Shown in pieces: positions 26,663-35,442 of a stretch of DNA of 64,000 nt (its first letter is position 1; every line of letters starts with the position of its first letter). The DNA is taken from the NCBI RefSeq assembly GCF_003967355.1, contig NZ_BIFH01000041.1, forward strand, positions 62,001-126,000, given 5' to 3'. This DNA comes from Embleya hyalina. Lineage in GTDB: Bacteria; Actinomycetota; Actinomycetes; Streptomycetales; Streptomycetaceae. The notes beneath the pieces are model-generated. The model did no database searches, was not told the origin of the DNA, and saw nothing but the letters and a program-made list of their open reading frames with translations. A program made the position numbers and the translations under genes.

Positions 26663-27058
26663 TCACCGGGAATGAATCGAACCGCAGTGACCCCAGACTG
26701 GCCACAAAAGTCGAAACCCGGCGAGCCCCCGCGACAATCGGGACTCGATCTCGCCGACATCCGGCCGAGATGCCCCTCTTGCGTTTCCCCGCGACGGATG
26801 GTCACTCCATGCTGTCGAACCATCGCGGACCGTGCCGGCAGCCGGGCCGACATCGGTCGCCGCCATCGCGTCCTGGCCGCCTTGGCCGACATGGCCGAGG
26901 ACGGAACACAGGCCAGCGTCGCCGTCGTCGACCGGGACCAGCCACTCGCCGTCCGGCGGGCCGCCGATCAGCCGGCTCTCGGGCGGGTCGGGGTCGGGGT
27001 CCGGGCGTGCGGGGGTCGTGGCCGTACCGGATCCGGGGCGTCGGGGGTGAGTCGTCAT
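26663..27058 (-). CDS. Doubtful hypothetical protein
   Basis: A possible 131-residue frame with the segment SRLIGGPPDGEWLVPVDDG, which resembles short actinomycete proteins with a GGPxDG motif. The start has no ribosome site and the C-terminal half has no recognisable character. It may be noise or a decayed gene. The region from 26651 to 27540 otherwise holds no supported gene. Confidence 0.2.
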   Translation of the reverse strand: MTTHPRRPGSGTATTPARPDPDPDPPESRLIGGPPDGEWLVPVDDGDAGLCSVLGHVGQGGQDAMAATDVGPAAGTVRDGSTAWSDHPSRGNARGASRPDVGEIESRLSRGLAGFRLLWPVWGHCGSIHSR

Positions 27059-27540
27059 GGGGCAGACACGCCGGTCGGATCGCGAACGGGCAGGCCGGAC
27101 GATCGACAACCGACATGCCCGGCGTGCTTCGCCGTCGGTCGCAGCAGGAACGGCCGCCGACGGACCTCGGCGCGCGCAGGTGAGGCAGCTGTCGGCCCCG
27201 GGGCTTCATGTGCGGTGAGATGTGAGATTCGCAGTGGGGCGGAGGTGCGCCTTGGTACCGGTGGGAGTGTTTCGGGTCGCCGCGTCGGGCGGTGGGACGA
27301 CGTGGTCGTTCGTGGGTCGGGTCGCCGAGTGCCACGGGCCGGACACCGACACCTCGACGGGTCGGGCGGACAAGGCACCGGGCCACACACCATGAACACA
27401 CCAACCAACCACCCCAGGCTCAGCCCGCGCCGGGGTCCTCGCGCGCCGGGCCCGGTGACGACAACGCGGAATCCGGCCACCGAGAGTCATCCGAAAGTTA
27501 CGCTTCGCAGAGGAGTGTTGTGACCTGGATGGAGTGTGCG
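27059..27540. other. Non-coding upstream region of the tail sheath gene
   Basis: About 480 bases where open frames on all strands look like composition artefacts. No RNA gene, repeat or IS fragment was recognised. It should contain the promoter of the sheath gene. Confidence 0.4.
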
Positions 27541-28644
27541 ATGGCGGATTCAGTGAAATACAGCGGCGTCCACGGCGGCGGGGACGCCCCGTCGCCCCTG
27601 ACGGTGACGCCCGGCGCGACCGCCGTGCCGGTTTTCCTCGGGGACTTCGCCGCCGCCTTCGAGGGCGTGGTGCGGGTCGACGGGCCGCCCGATCTCGTCC
27701 GGGTCGTCGGCGAGGACGCGTCGTCCGGGGTGACGGGCGAGGTGCTGCGCGGGTACTTCGGGAACGGGGGCGGCTACTGCTACCTGGCCGACACCGCCGG
27801 AAAGCCCCTGACGGAGGTGCTGACCTCGGTCGAAGCCTTCACCGACGTGACGATCCTGGTGCCGCTCGGCCTGTGGGACGGCGGGGCCGACGCGGCCGGC
27901 GAGACCGCGCGGGCCGTGACCGCCTACGCGGCGGGCCACCGGGCGATGGCCATCCTGCACGCCGATCGCGATCACGACGCCCGCCGGGCTCGCGACGCGG
28001 CGAAGGCTTTCGAGTTGGGCCTCGACGAGAACGCGCACGCGGCCCTGTACCACCCGTGGCTGGTGCCGTCGGGGGACGGCGCCGAACCGGTGCCGCCCGT
28101 CGGCGCCGTCGCCGGGGTGTGGTGCCGGGTCGATCGTGAGCGCGGGGTGTGGAAGGCCCCCGCGAACATCGCCGTCGAGGGCATCGCGCGTCCGTTCCTG
28201 ACGGTGACCGACGCCGAGCAGGACGAGGCCCAACCGGTCAACGTCCTGCGCGAGTTCGCGGACCGGGGCACGCTCGTCCGCGGCGCCCGCACGCTCGACA
28301 CGAACGACGAGCGGTGGCGGCACCTTCCGGTGCGGCGACTGGCCGACACCGTGGAGCGCGACCTGACGAAGGCTCTCGCCTCCGTGGCGTCCGAGCCGAA
28401 CAGCCCGCCGACGTGGGAAAGGCTGCGGGCCGCGGCGGACCACCATCTGCACGACCTCTGGCAGTGGGGTGCGCTGCAGGGGACGAAACCGCAGGAGGCG
28501 TACTTCGTCCAGGTCGGTCGGAACGTCACCATGACCGAGGAACAGGTCGAAGCCGGCGAACTCGTCCTGAGGGTCGGCCTCGCCGCGATCCGACCGGCCG
28601 AGTTCGTCATCCTCGAATGCACCGGCACGGCCGGCCGGGCCTGA
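27541..28644 (+). CDS. Orphan phage-type tail sheath protein
   Basis: The 367-residue protein matches contractile tail sheath proteins of phages and contractile injection systems. An N-terminal VPVFLG strand is followed by VTILVPLGLWDGG and YAAGHRAMAILHA. A strongly conserved C-terminal sheath domain follows: WKAPANIAVEGI, then VNVLREFADRGTLVRGARTL, LPVRRLADTVERDL and PAEFVILE. ATG at 27541 follows GGAG. It is shorter than phage sheaths (about 400-700 residues). No tube, baseplate, spike or ATPase gene lies near it, so it cannot build a full injection system alone. It may be a domesticated sheath or work with parts encoded elsewhere. Confidence 0.87.
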   Translation: MADSVKYSGVHGGGDAPSPLTVTPGATAVPVFLGDFAAAFEGVVRVDGPPDLVRVVGEDASSGVTGEVLRGYFGNGGGYCYLADTAGKPLTEVLTSVEAFTDVTILVPLGLWDGGADAAGETARAVTAYAAGHRAMAILHADRDHDARRARDAAKAFELGLDENAHAALYHPWLVPSGDGAEPVPPVGAVAGVWCRVDRERGVWKAPANIAVEGIARPFLTVTDAEQDEAQPVNVLREFADRGTLVRGARTLDTNDERWRHLPVRRLADTVERDLTKALASVASEPNSPPTWERLRAAADHHLHDLWQWGALQGTKPQEAYFVQVGRNVTMTEEQVEAGELVLRVGLAAIRPAEFVILECTGTAGRA

Positions 28645-29430
28645 CGCCGGCGCCCTCGCACGGGATACGGAGGCGGGAACGAGGGCACCGACGGGCCGGC
28701 CGGGGTGAACGTGGCCTCGGACCCGCCGTTCACCCGAAGCCTGCGCCGGCGGAGCGTCGACCCTGTCGCGGTCACCCTCGGCGGGGCGGGTGGGGACCCA
28801 CCGACAGCGGCCCGTCCTCTCCGGCCGTAGCTGTCGGAGAGGGTGCGGGCGCCGGGCTCGAGACGGTCGACGACGTCGATCCGATGGCGGCCCGAGCCCT
28901 CGACCGCACCGAGGCGGGGAGGGTCCCGACGGCGCCACCGCGCTCGCCGTCCGGCATTCGGGCCCCTACGGCACCCCTGGCCATGCTGTGGTCGGCCGGC
29001 CGCCGGGGGCGCCCGAAACGACACCGCGAAAGTCGCGGACCCGAACACCACTCGACGCCCTTCCTCCGGCCACCGGCACCACCACCCGTCCCGACCCGAC
29101 ACGGCCGACCGCACACGCAACCTCGTGGAGACGGTGGTCTCGTTCGACGGCCGAGCGCAGAACGTCCGGCTGGGGGTTGTGGGTGACGACGACCAGAAGC
29201 AGGCGGGTAAAGCCGGCTGCCGAACGGGACGCGACGTCGGACGTGTTGGGGATGCGCCGGCCGTGAGCAGGGGCCGGGCGGGCCGGCCGGGATGGATCGG
29301 GGTTGCCCACGATGAACCCCCTATACAGTCCGCGCACCGCCGGGGGCACATCCGCCCCCGACCGGCCCGAACGCCGTGGGACGCCCCGCGGCCTGTCGGT
29401 CGCGTTCCGCCGCGGGTGTGCGGCCCGGCC
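28645..29430. other. No supported gene
   Basis: About 790 bases with long but low-quality open frames on several strands. No domain, ribosome site or repeat could be supported. Confidence 0.4.
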
Positions 29431-29436
29431 GGGTCA

Positions 29437-29840
29437 GCATTGGTAGCTGAGAGGCGGGGCTGAAAGAGCTGGTTGTAGTGGCCGTTCCATTCGGGCCAGA
29501 CCTGTACGCACTGGCCGCCCTTCCCGTCGGTGACGTCCATGCGTCCCTGGTGTGTCCCATCGACGGTGTAGTTGTCGATGGCACGCCCCTGGTTTCCGTC
29601 GCTGTCGGGGCCGCTCATGCAGTCGCTGAAGGTCCACTGGTCCGCAGTGGCGGGGTCGTGTTCCAGGGCGTGGATGCCCGCTCCTCGACGCCGACCCGCT
29701 GCGCCCGGCAGTCGACCGGGCACTCGCGGACTTGGGGCTGGAGGATCTGCAACCGGTACCGACCCGCACGCGTTGACGGGGTCGGCCAGGTTGTACTCGC
29801 CGGCGCCTGCGGCCGACCACTTGGTACGCATCGCGGCAGG
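29437..29840 (-). pseudogene. Broken secreted-type protein with an inserted fragment
   Basis: The minus strand reads EYNLADPVNACGS, then about 90 unrelated bases, then HALEHDPATADQWTFSDC, IDNYTVDGTHQGRMDV and CVQVWPEWNGHYNQL. The last residues LSYQC-stop are in a shifted frame. The insert, read forward at 29686-29776, encodes LRPAVDRALADLGLEDLQPV before a stop, so it looks like a piece of another gene. The original product is unknown; its cysteine-rich pattern suits an extracellular domain. Confidence 0.4.
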
Positions 29841-30543
29841 CCGATCTGCGGATCATCGCGTTGCGCCGAGCGGCGGGCACCGTGGGCAACGGAGGGGATC
29901 GCGGTCGTGTCGCCGGCTACGCGCCACCCGCCCTTTGCCCCGTCGAGGGTCATCCGTTCCAGGGGACGCGGGCAAGGACGAGCCCGCGGACGTCGGCGGC
30001 ACCGGACGCTCGTAGCAGCAGCGCGACGTGCTGGACCTGTGATCCGCTCCGGATCGGCCGGCGGCCCGCAGGGTCGGGTTGCCGACGACGTGGTCGACGC
30101 CTTCCATCGATGCGGTTTTCCCGGAGAGGCACGCCTGCGCTGCCACGTCGTCGACGGCCACGACCGGGCAGGGCGACCCGGAGGCCCCGTTGAGCCCGAG
30201 CCCCCGGGGCTGCACGAACGACGGCGAGAGTTCGCAACCACGAGGCCGATGTCGCCGATCAGCGAGCAACATTCACACCCAACGCCGGGTCCTCACCGAG
30301 GCCGCGTGCGTCGTCCACCGACTCCTCGACGACATCGGCGCCAACGCCGACCTCCACGAACACTGGCGACACGCCCCCGGGCCTGACCCACCTGCCGAGC
30401 CGGAAACACCCCGACGGCACCGAACTCACCCTCGCCGCCCTTCTGCACGCCCGCATGACTCGCCTCCCACGCGAAGACCGCCCGGCCCGCTCCCGGACGG
30501 CCCGATCGAGGTGGCGGTTCTGCGGGGCCGGCGCGTGGGCAGG
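29841..30543. other. Scrambled region with short coding-like pieces
   Basis: About 700 bases with no intact gene. On the minus strand near 29945-30030 the piece VQHVALLLRASGAADVRGLV looks like a gene end. On the plus strand near 30290-30460, VVHRLLDDIGANADLHEH and GLTHLPSRKHPDGTELTL are coding-like but in different frames. These probably are remnants; no function is offered. Confidence 0.3.
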
Positions 30544-31584
30544 CTACGCCGGGGGCGTGAACGAGGTCGTGTGGCGTCCTTGTGGGTCGATCCGGAGCCG
30601 GTGGTGCTCACGCCCGGGTCTACCGGCACTCTCGAAGTCGCGCCGGACGTTCGCGAGTTCGTCTGCGAGGCGGCGCGGCCCGGACTGGCGGCACGTACCG
30701 TCGGCATGGAGGGTCGCGACGGAGCCGTCACCGGTCCACAGGGTCAGCGCGTCGGGAAGGTCGCGTTGGCCGAGGTCGGACGCGGGCAGGGCGAGACCGA
30801 TGGGGAAGCGGAGGGCGTCGTCGTGCCACGCGTCGAGGGGCATCGCGCACGGTTCGAGCGGGTCGGTCGGATCCCCCGGATAGGGAATGCCGTTGCTGCC
30901 CGCGGTCGTGCGCAGGCCCATGAAGTAGGCAGGCATGGCCAGGAACGGGCCTTCCCCGTGGCCGTGTTCGTCGACGGTCAGGCAGACCACGCCGGTGCCG
31001 AGCGGCAGGACGAGGCGGCCGCCGGGTCTGACGGCGGCGAGCCAGGTCCTGGGGACGCGATCCACGCCGCAGGTGGCGATGAGGCGGTCGAGGCTGCGGG
31101 GCGCGGCGGGTGGCCGGCTGCCGTCGGTGTGGACGACGGTGACGTGAGGGTGTCCCGCCGCGGTCAACGCGCGGCGGGCGGTGGTGGTCACGTCGGGTTC
31201 GATGTCGACGGTAGTGACGTTGTCGTCGCCGGCGAGGCGGGCGAGGATGCCGGCGTTGTAGCCGGTGCCGGCGCCGATCTCGACCACGCTCATGCCGGGT
31301 TCGACGGCGAGGGCATCGAGCATGGCGGCCATCAGGGAGGGGACGGTGGAGGAGGACAGCGGTGGGCCGTCGTCGCCGAACATCGTCGCCGTGACCAGGA
31401 GCTGGTCGGTGTAGACCTCGCGTGCCCAGTCGGGGTGGTCGGGCGTGAAAACGCGGGTCTCCCACGTCCCCGGGGCGGTCTCGATCCGGCGGACGAAGCG
31501 GGGTACGTACACGTGCCGCGACTCGGCGCGGAACGCGTCCAGCACGTCCGGGCGGATGCCTTCGGTGGTCATCGCGTCGACCAT
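30544..31584 (-). CDS. Methyltransferase of an ATP-grasp peptide maturase system (PCMT-like)
   Basis: The protein resembles protein-L-isoaspartate methyltransferases that accompany ATP-grasp enzymes in graspetide-like RiPP loci. The SAM site is VVEIGAGTGYNAGILARLAG, followed by VTTVDIEPDV and IATCGVDRVP. The partner ATP-grasp gene lies directly upstream and is broken. The ATG at 31584 gives 346 residues. The expected start is the ATG at 31657 that overlaps the ATP-grasp stop (ATGA), but a one-base shift near 31600 disconnects its first 20 or so codons (MTTHPPADTTPASSPADTDE) from the conserved LRHAMVDAM. The enzyme may still be made from 31584. Confidence 0.8.
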   Translation of the reverse strand: MVDAMTTEGIRPDVLDAFRAESRHVYVPRFVRRIETAPGTWETRVFTPDHPDWAREVYTDQLLVTATMFGDDGPPLSSSTVPSLMAAMLDALAVEPGMSVVEIGAGTGYNAGILARLAGDDNVTTVDIEPDVTTTARRALTAAGHPHVTVVHTDGSRPPAAPRSLDRLIATCGVDRVPRTWLAAVRPGGRLVLPLGTGVVCLTVDEHGHGEGPFLAMPAYFMGLRTTAGSNGIPYPGDPTDPLEPCAMPLDAWHDDALRFPIGLALPASDLGQRDLPDALTLWTGDGSVATLHADGTCRQSGPRRLADELANVRRDFESAGRPGREHHRLRIDPQGRHTTSFTPPA

Positions 31585-31653
31585 GGCGTGGCGCAGTCTC
31601 GTCGGTGTCGGCCGGCGAGGACGCGGGGGTCGTGTCCGCGGGTGGGTGGGTGG

Positions 31654-32445
31654 TCATCGGGTGCTGTGCTCCAGGTGGTCGACGATGGCGGTGGTGATGT
31701 GGTGGTGGCCCGGGACGAAGCCCCACTGGCCTCCGGGGTTGAGTTCGAGGGCCACGACGCGGTGGTCTCGGGTGGCGATGAGGTCCCAGGCGGCGAAGAC
31801 GAGCCCGAAGCCCCGGGTGACGGACACTACGCGGCGCGCGAGCGCGGCGGGCAGTGTTCCGGGCCGGTAGGAGGTGTGTTCGTCGGATGCGGTGCGGATG
31901 TCGAGGTAGGGGACGTCGACGTGGATCTCGGTGGTGAACAGGCGCTCCCCGACGACGGCGACGCGGTACTCGAACGCCCGTTTTCCGACTTCGGCTTGGA
32001 CGAGGTGCGCGGTGGAGGCGACACGGGGTGGCCGGCGTGGGCGTCGGGGACGCGGGTGGTGTTGACGACGTGGCGCGTGCCGGTGGCGTCCGTGTGGGTG
32101 ATCGGTCCCAGAGTCTTGCCGACGACTGGGGTGTGGTCGGCGCGGAAGCGGCCGTGGGTGACGGGGTCGTTGCCGATCCACGTGTCGGGGGTATCCAGGC
32201 CGGCGGCGCGGAACGCGGCCAGTTGGGCGGGTTTGGTGCCGGCGGCGGCGCGTGCGGGGTCGTTGACCCAGCTGACGTCGGGCAGCGCGGTCAGGATTCC
32301 GGGCAGTCCCAGGCGGGCCTCGCGTTCGGCGAAGTCGCGTTCCGGTCCCGCCGGGGTGGCGCTCGCGTGGACGGTGATGGGGCGACGCCAGTAGACCGCG
32401 CGGACGTCCTCGAGGGCGATCCGGCGCGCGCTCTGGCCGGCAGGA
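31654..32445 (-). pseudogene. ATP-grasp RiPP maturase, frameshifted and N-terminally truncated
   Basis: Two frames make one ATP-grasp peptide maturase. The first carries IALEDVRAVYWRRP, WVNDPARAAAGTKPAQLAAF and VVGKTLGPITH. After a shift near 32025, the second carries STAHLVQAEVGKRAFEYRV, VVGERLFTTEIHVD and ALELNPGGQWGFV. The catalytic core would be complete if the shift were repaired, but roughly the first 60-70 residues are missing and no precursor peptide gene was found upstream. Such enzymes make ester or amide crosslinks in graspetides. The stop overlaps the expected methyltransferase ATG. Confidence 0.75.
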
Positions 32446-32694
32446 CTTCGCGACCGCACCGCCTCCGGTACCGCCCGGGTCCGGAGCGCCGCCACGCGGC
32501 CGGGGGGAACGCCTGGCCTATCACTCGGCGTTCGTGAACGTCCGCACCTCTGCCATCGACGCCCTTGCGGTGAACGTGCGCACGCTGATGGTCCTCGGCC
32601 GCCACCAACGCACCACCGCCCGACCGGCATTGATCGCCATCGGGATCGCCGCGCTCCGCACTCAACGTCACCCCCGGAACCACGGCCACCGAAA

Positions 32695-33165
32695 CTATCC
32701 GATACACGCGTCCGTAGATCTCCAGTCACTTTCGATTACCTGCCCCGGGTATGCTTCCGGCTTCCAGCCGTCCGCGCTCAAAAGGGCAAGTAGAGCTTCG
32801 ACAACGGTTTCGAATTTTTCACCGATGCGCTCCTCGGCATGGTTCACAAGCGCATCAGGGTCATTGACGAACAATGCATGTTGGTCAACGACGGAAACCC
32901 AGCAGCGTTCGGTCGGGTCGTCGCCAATTTCCTCGACCAAATCACTGTCCGAAACAGGGGTCTCTTTCGGAATACCGAGCAATGGATTAGACCAGCCCGA
33001 GATGTCGCGAAGGGCGGTTCCATATTTGCGAACCAGTTCGTGGATCTTTCCGGTCAGAGGAGCGATCATCGGAGCGTTTTCAGGATCGTCTTCACATAGA
33101 GCGGCATGCTCTGTTATTGCAGCACACAGCGCCGCAGCGGCATATTTGATGCTCGCTTGACTCAC
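32695..33165 (-). CDS. Low-GC immunity-like protein of unknown family
   Basis: The 156-residue acidic protein runs from VSQASIKYAAAALCAAITEH to WRSTDACIG, with HELVRKYGTALRDISGW in the middle. No family is recognised with certainty. GTG at 33165 is the start: AGGAG lies ten bases upstream and contains the end of the preceding toxin fragment (AAGGAGTGA). G+C is about 52 %, well below neighbours. Its position right after a toxin C-terminus, acidic character and base composition are those of a polymorphic-toxin immunity gene. The function is inferred from this context. Confidence 0.65.
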   Translation of the reverse strand: MSQASIKYAAAALCAAITEHAALCEDDPENAPMIAPLTGKIHELVRKYGTALRDISGWSNPLLGIPKETPVSDSDLVEEIGDDPTERCWVSVVDQHALFVNDPDALVNHAEERIGEKFETVVEALLALLSADGWKPEAYPGQVIESDWRSTDACIG

Positions 33166-33172
33166 CGTCTCG

Positions 33173-33328
33173 TCACTCCTTGGGTCGGTGCCACTGATAA
33201 TGCCAGGCCTGCACCCGTACTTGGCGGATTTCCTGGTGACCTCGGCTGATCTCACGGGTCCTGCGGTCGCGATCCAGGCAAATATGAACTCCCTCGCCGT
33301 GGCAGTCTGTACGGCGACCGAGGCCGGC
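33173..33328 (-). pseudogene. C-terminal tip of a polymorphic toxin
   Basis: About 50 residues end a lost gene: GEGVHICLDRDRRTREIS, then GHQEIRQVRVQAWHYQWHRP-K-E and a TGA. The basic composition, terminal position and directly following immunity-like gene suggest a polymorphic toxin C-terminus. The upstream side is cut where the TSUP gene ends (33330). The toxin family was not identified. Confidence 0.5.
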
Positions 33329-33329
33329 G

Positions 33330-34103
33330 TCACAGGGTCCACAGGCCCTTGGTGAGGGTGGTGGTGCCCCCGGCCAGGGCGAGCCATTGGACGGTGCGCT
33401 TGGCCCGGTGTTCGGAGGTACGGGCGGCCAGGAGGCGGCCCAGCACGGCGCCGGTGGCGAGGGCGGTGATCGTGGTGGCCCACGCGGGGGCGGTGAGGTG
33501 GGGTGGGGATTTGGCGGCCAGGGAGAAGACGTTGACCACGACGCCGTAGAACTGGGCGTTGGGTACGAACTCGGCCACGGTCCAACCGGCGTTGAGGGCG
33601 TACAGGGACACCGCGGGGCCGCCGACGCCGGCCGAGGAGTTCATGAAGCCGCTCGCCGCGCCGGCGGCCACCGCGCCGCGCCGGGCCCGCAGCGCCGGTA
33701 CCCGGACACCACGCATGACCAGGACGACGGCCGCGCACACCGCCGCACCGATGCCCGTGAGCAACCACGGCTCCGGCAGGTGTGCGGCCATCCACGCGCC
33801 CAGCGGCACGGTGCATGCCGCCGCGACCACCAGCGGCACCATCGTGGCGGGCCGGACCCGACGCCAGGAAGTGGCCAGGCCGATCGCGCTGATCACGCAC
33901 GTCCCGGCGTTGCACAGCACCACTCCCTGTGCGGGGCCGAGCAGCAGCACCAGGCCCGGCGCGGCGACCAGCGCGAACCCCATCCCGCTGAGGCGCTGCA
34001 CGGTCGCGCCCAGCAGCACGATCGCGCCGATGATCAGCGCGAGGGACCAGGCATCGGACACGGGCAACCTCGAGACGGTACGGGGCGGTACGGGCGGCGT
34101 CAC
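33330..34103 (-). CDS. TSUP (TauE/SafE) family permease
   Basis: The 257-residue membrane protein has about eight hydrophobic segments and the TSUP repeat motifs RLSGMGFALVAAPGLVLLLGP and SGFMNSSAGVGGPAVSLYAL. TSUP proteins export or import small anions such as sulfite, sulfoacetate or organic acids. The substrate cannot be inferred because no linked metabolic genes remain. Its ATG at 34103 has a GGTGACGCCG leader with only a weak ribosome site. A toxin tip abuts its 3' end, marking a recombination joint. Confidence 0.88.
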   Translation of the reverse strand: MTPPVPPRTVSRLPVSDAWSLALIIGAIVLLGATVQRLSGMGFALVAAPGLVLLLGPAQGVVLCNAGTCVISAIGLATSWRRVRPATMVPLVVAAACTVPLGAWMAAHLPEPWLLTGIGAAVCAAVVLVMRGVRVPALRARRGAVAAGAASGFMNSSAGVGGPAVSLYALNAGWTVAEFVPNAQFYGVVVNVFSLAAKSPPHLTAPAWATTITALATGAVLGRLLAARTSEHRAKRTVQWLALAGGTTTLTKGLWTL

Positions 34104-34129
34104 CGGGACGACGACGATCCGACGACCTG

Positions 34130-34690
34130 TCAGCTATACCGGAGATCGTCGCCCGACGGGTGATCGACGGGGTGTGGGTCGCGGGGTCGGGCCGGGGCGG
34201 ACGGGATGCCGTCGAGGAGAACCTCGATCACCCACGCGTCGCATTCGCCCTCGATGCGAATGCCGTCGCTCAGGCGGTAAGTGGGGTTCACCCCCGCGCC
34301 CTGGAGGTGGACCCATCCCTCCCCGGGCACGGACCGAGATTGCACCGGAGTTACCGGGCGCTGCGCCCCGATCGTTCGGGGCCTGAGGCCCGCCGACTCG
34401 CAGACGGTCGACGGTCCTCTCGATCCGCTTCGACACGCGGACGGAACAAAAGGAACATCTTGTACCCGTCGAGGTACCACCGGCCCTCGTAGCCCAGGCC
34501 GACGGCCGAGGTGGGCGCGAAACCCGGACCGACCAGCACGACGATCGTCACCGCGCATCACCGACGACGCCTCGTCGGTCGCCGACGGACACGTAACGGC
34601 AATGCGGACAACGGCATTCTTCCCCTCGGGGTCCGCAGGTGTTGGGGGCCGCCGGCGAACCCATCCATCAGGACGTCTCGGGGCGTTCCC
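34130..34690 (-). pseudogene. Unidentified frameshifted gene
   Basis: Coding-like pieces occur in two minus-strand frames: TIVVLVGPGFAPTSAVGLGY with YEGRWYLDGYKMFLLFRPRVE (34551-34425), and GWVHLQGAGVNPTYRLSDGI with ECDAWVIEVLLDGIP (about 34330-34190). Together they look like one former gene of about 150-180 codons. No family is recognised. Confidence 0.35.
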
Positions 34691-34960
34691 TGAGATCACC
34701 GGGGAGATGATCGAAGTACTCGTCGATCAGGGCGATCAGGGCGATCAGGCCGGCCACGGCGTGCTGCTCGGTCTGAGGTGACCACGGCTCCTCGGGGCGA
34801 ACCGTCGGGAAAGACCGAGTCCTGGGGCACGCCCGACCGTCAACTCGCGATCTCCTACACCTCCTTGGGCGCGCGACAACAAAGGCAGGCCCAATACGAG
34901 GCCGTGCAATCGCCGGCCCGCGAAGTGTTCTGCGACCGAAGCCGAGCCCAACCGCGGAGC
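34668..34960 (-). other. Coding-like C-terminus with a 9-base tandem repeat
   Basis: The minus strand ends with EEPWSPQTEQHAVAGLIALI-ALIDEYFDHLPGDLRER. The LIALIALI stretch comes from three CGATCAGGG-type units at about 34725-34750. A complete gene cannot be defined. From 34961 to 35442 nothing else is recognised apart from the promoter region expected for the RTX-like gene. Confidence 0.3.
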
Positions 34961-35442
34961 AAGCGTGCGATCGTCGAGCCGTTGCCCGTGTGCCTGCTGG
35001 GTCGGGAAAACGGTGACGGGGTGCTTTGGGCCGGCGTTGTCGGTGGCTCCGCGGTGTCGGGTGGATGTATGGGTGGGTCCCGAGACGGAAACGGTTCGTG
35101 GCCGGTTCGGGTCGACGGGATGCGCGGGGGCACCGGCGGGTCGATAAGGGTGTTTTGCACGGCGGGTGTCGCGGCGCTTCGGGCGAGTCGGGCTCGGTCG
35201 ACGGGTGGGCGTGGTTCGGCCGGAACGCGTCCTGTCGTGGGCCCGGTCCGGGGAGGACGCTTGGTGCCGGCGGGCGCACCGCCCGCTCCGCCGCGTTCCC
35301 TCGCGTTCCCTGTTCGCCTGCTCCCCGATCGCACGTCGACCACGACGTCGTTCGGCAATGGGGGCGCGGCGGTGAGCGGCGGCGCGCCCGTGTCCCGGCC
35401 GGGCACGTGCGTGTCGTCACGACCCGAAGGAGAGGGACGCGC

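Noticed and set aside
27972-29831. 619-codon minus-strand open frame
   Set aside because: It runs opposite the tail sheath gene and through unrelated segments. Only the 29437-29840 part has protein character, and that part is broken.
30079-32394. 771-codon plus-strand open frame
   Set aside because: It is antisense to the methyltransferase and ATP-grasp genes and has a Gly/Arg-rich composition without domains.
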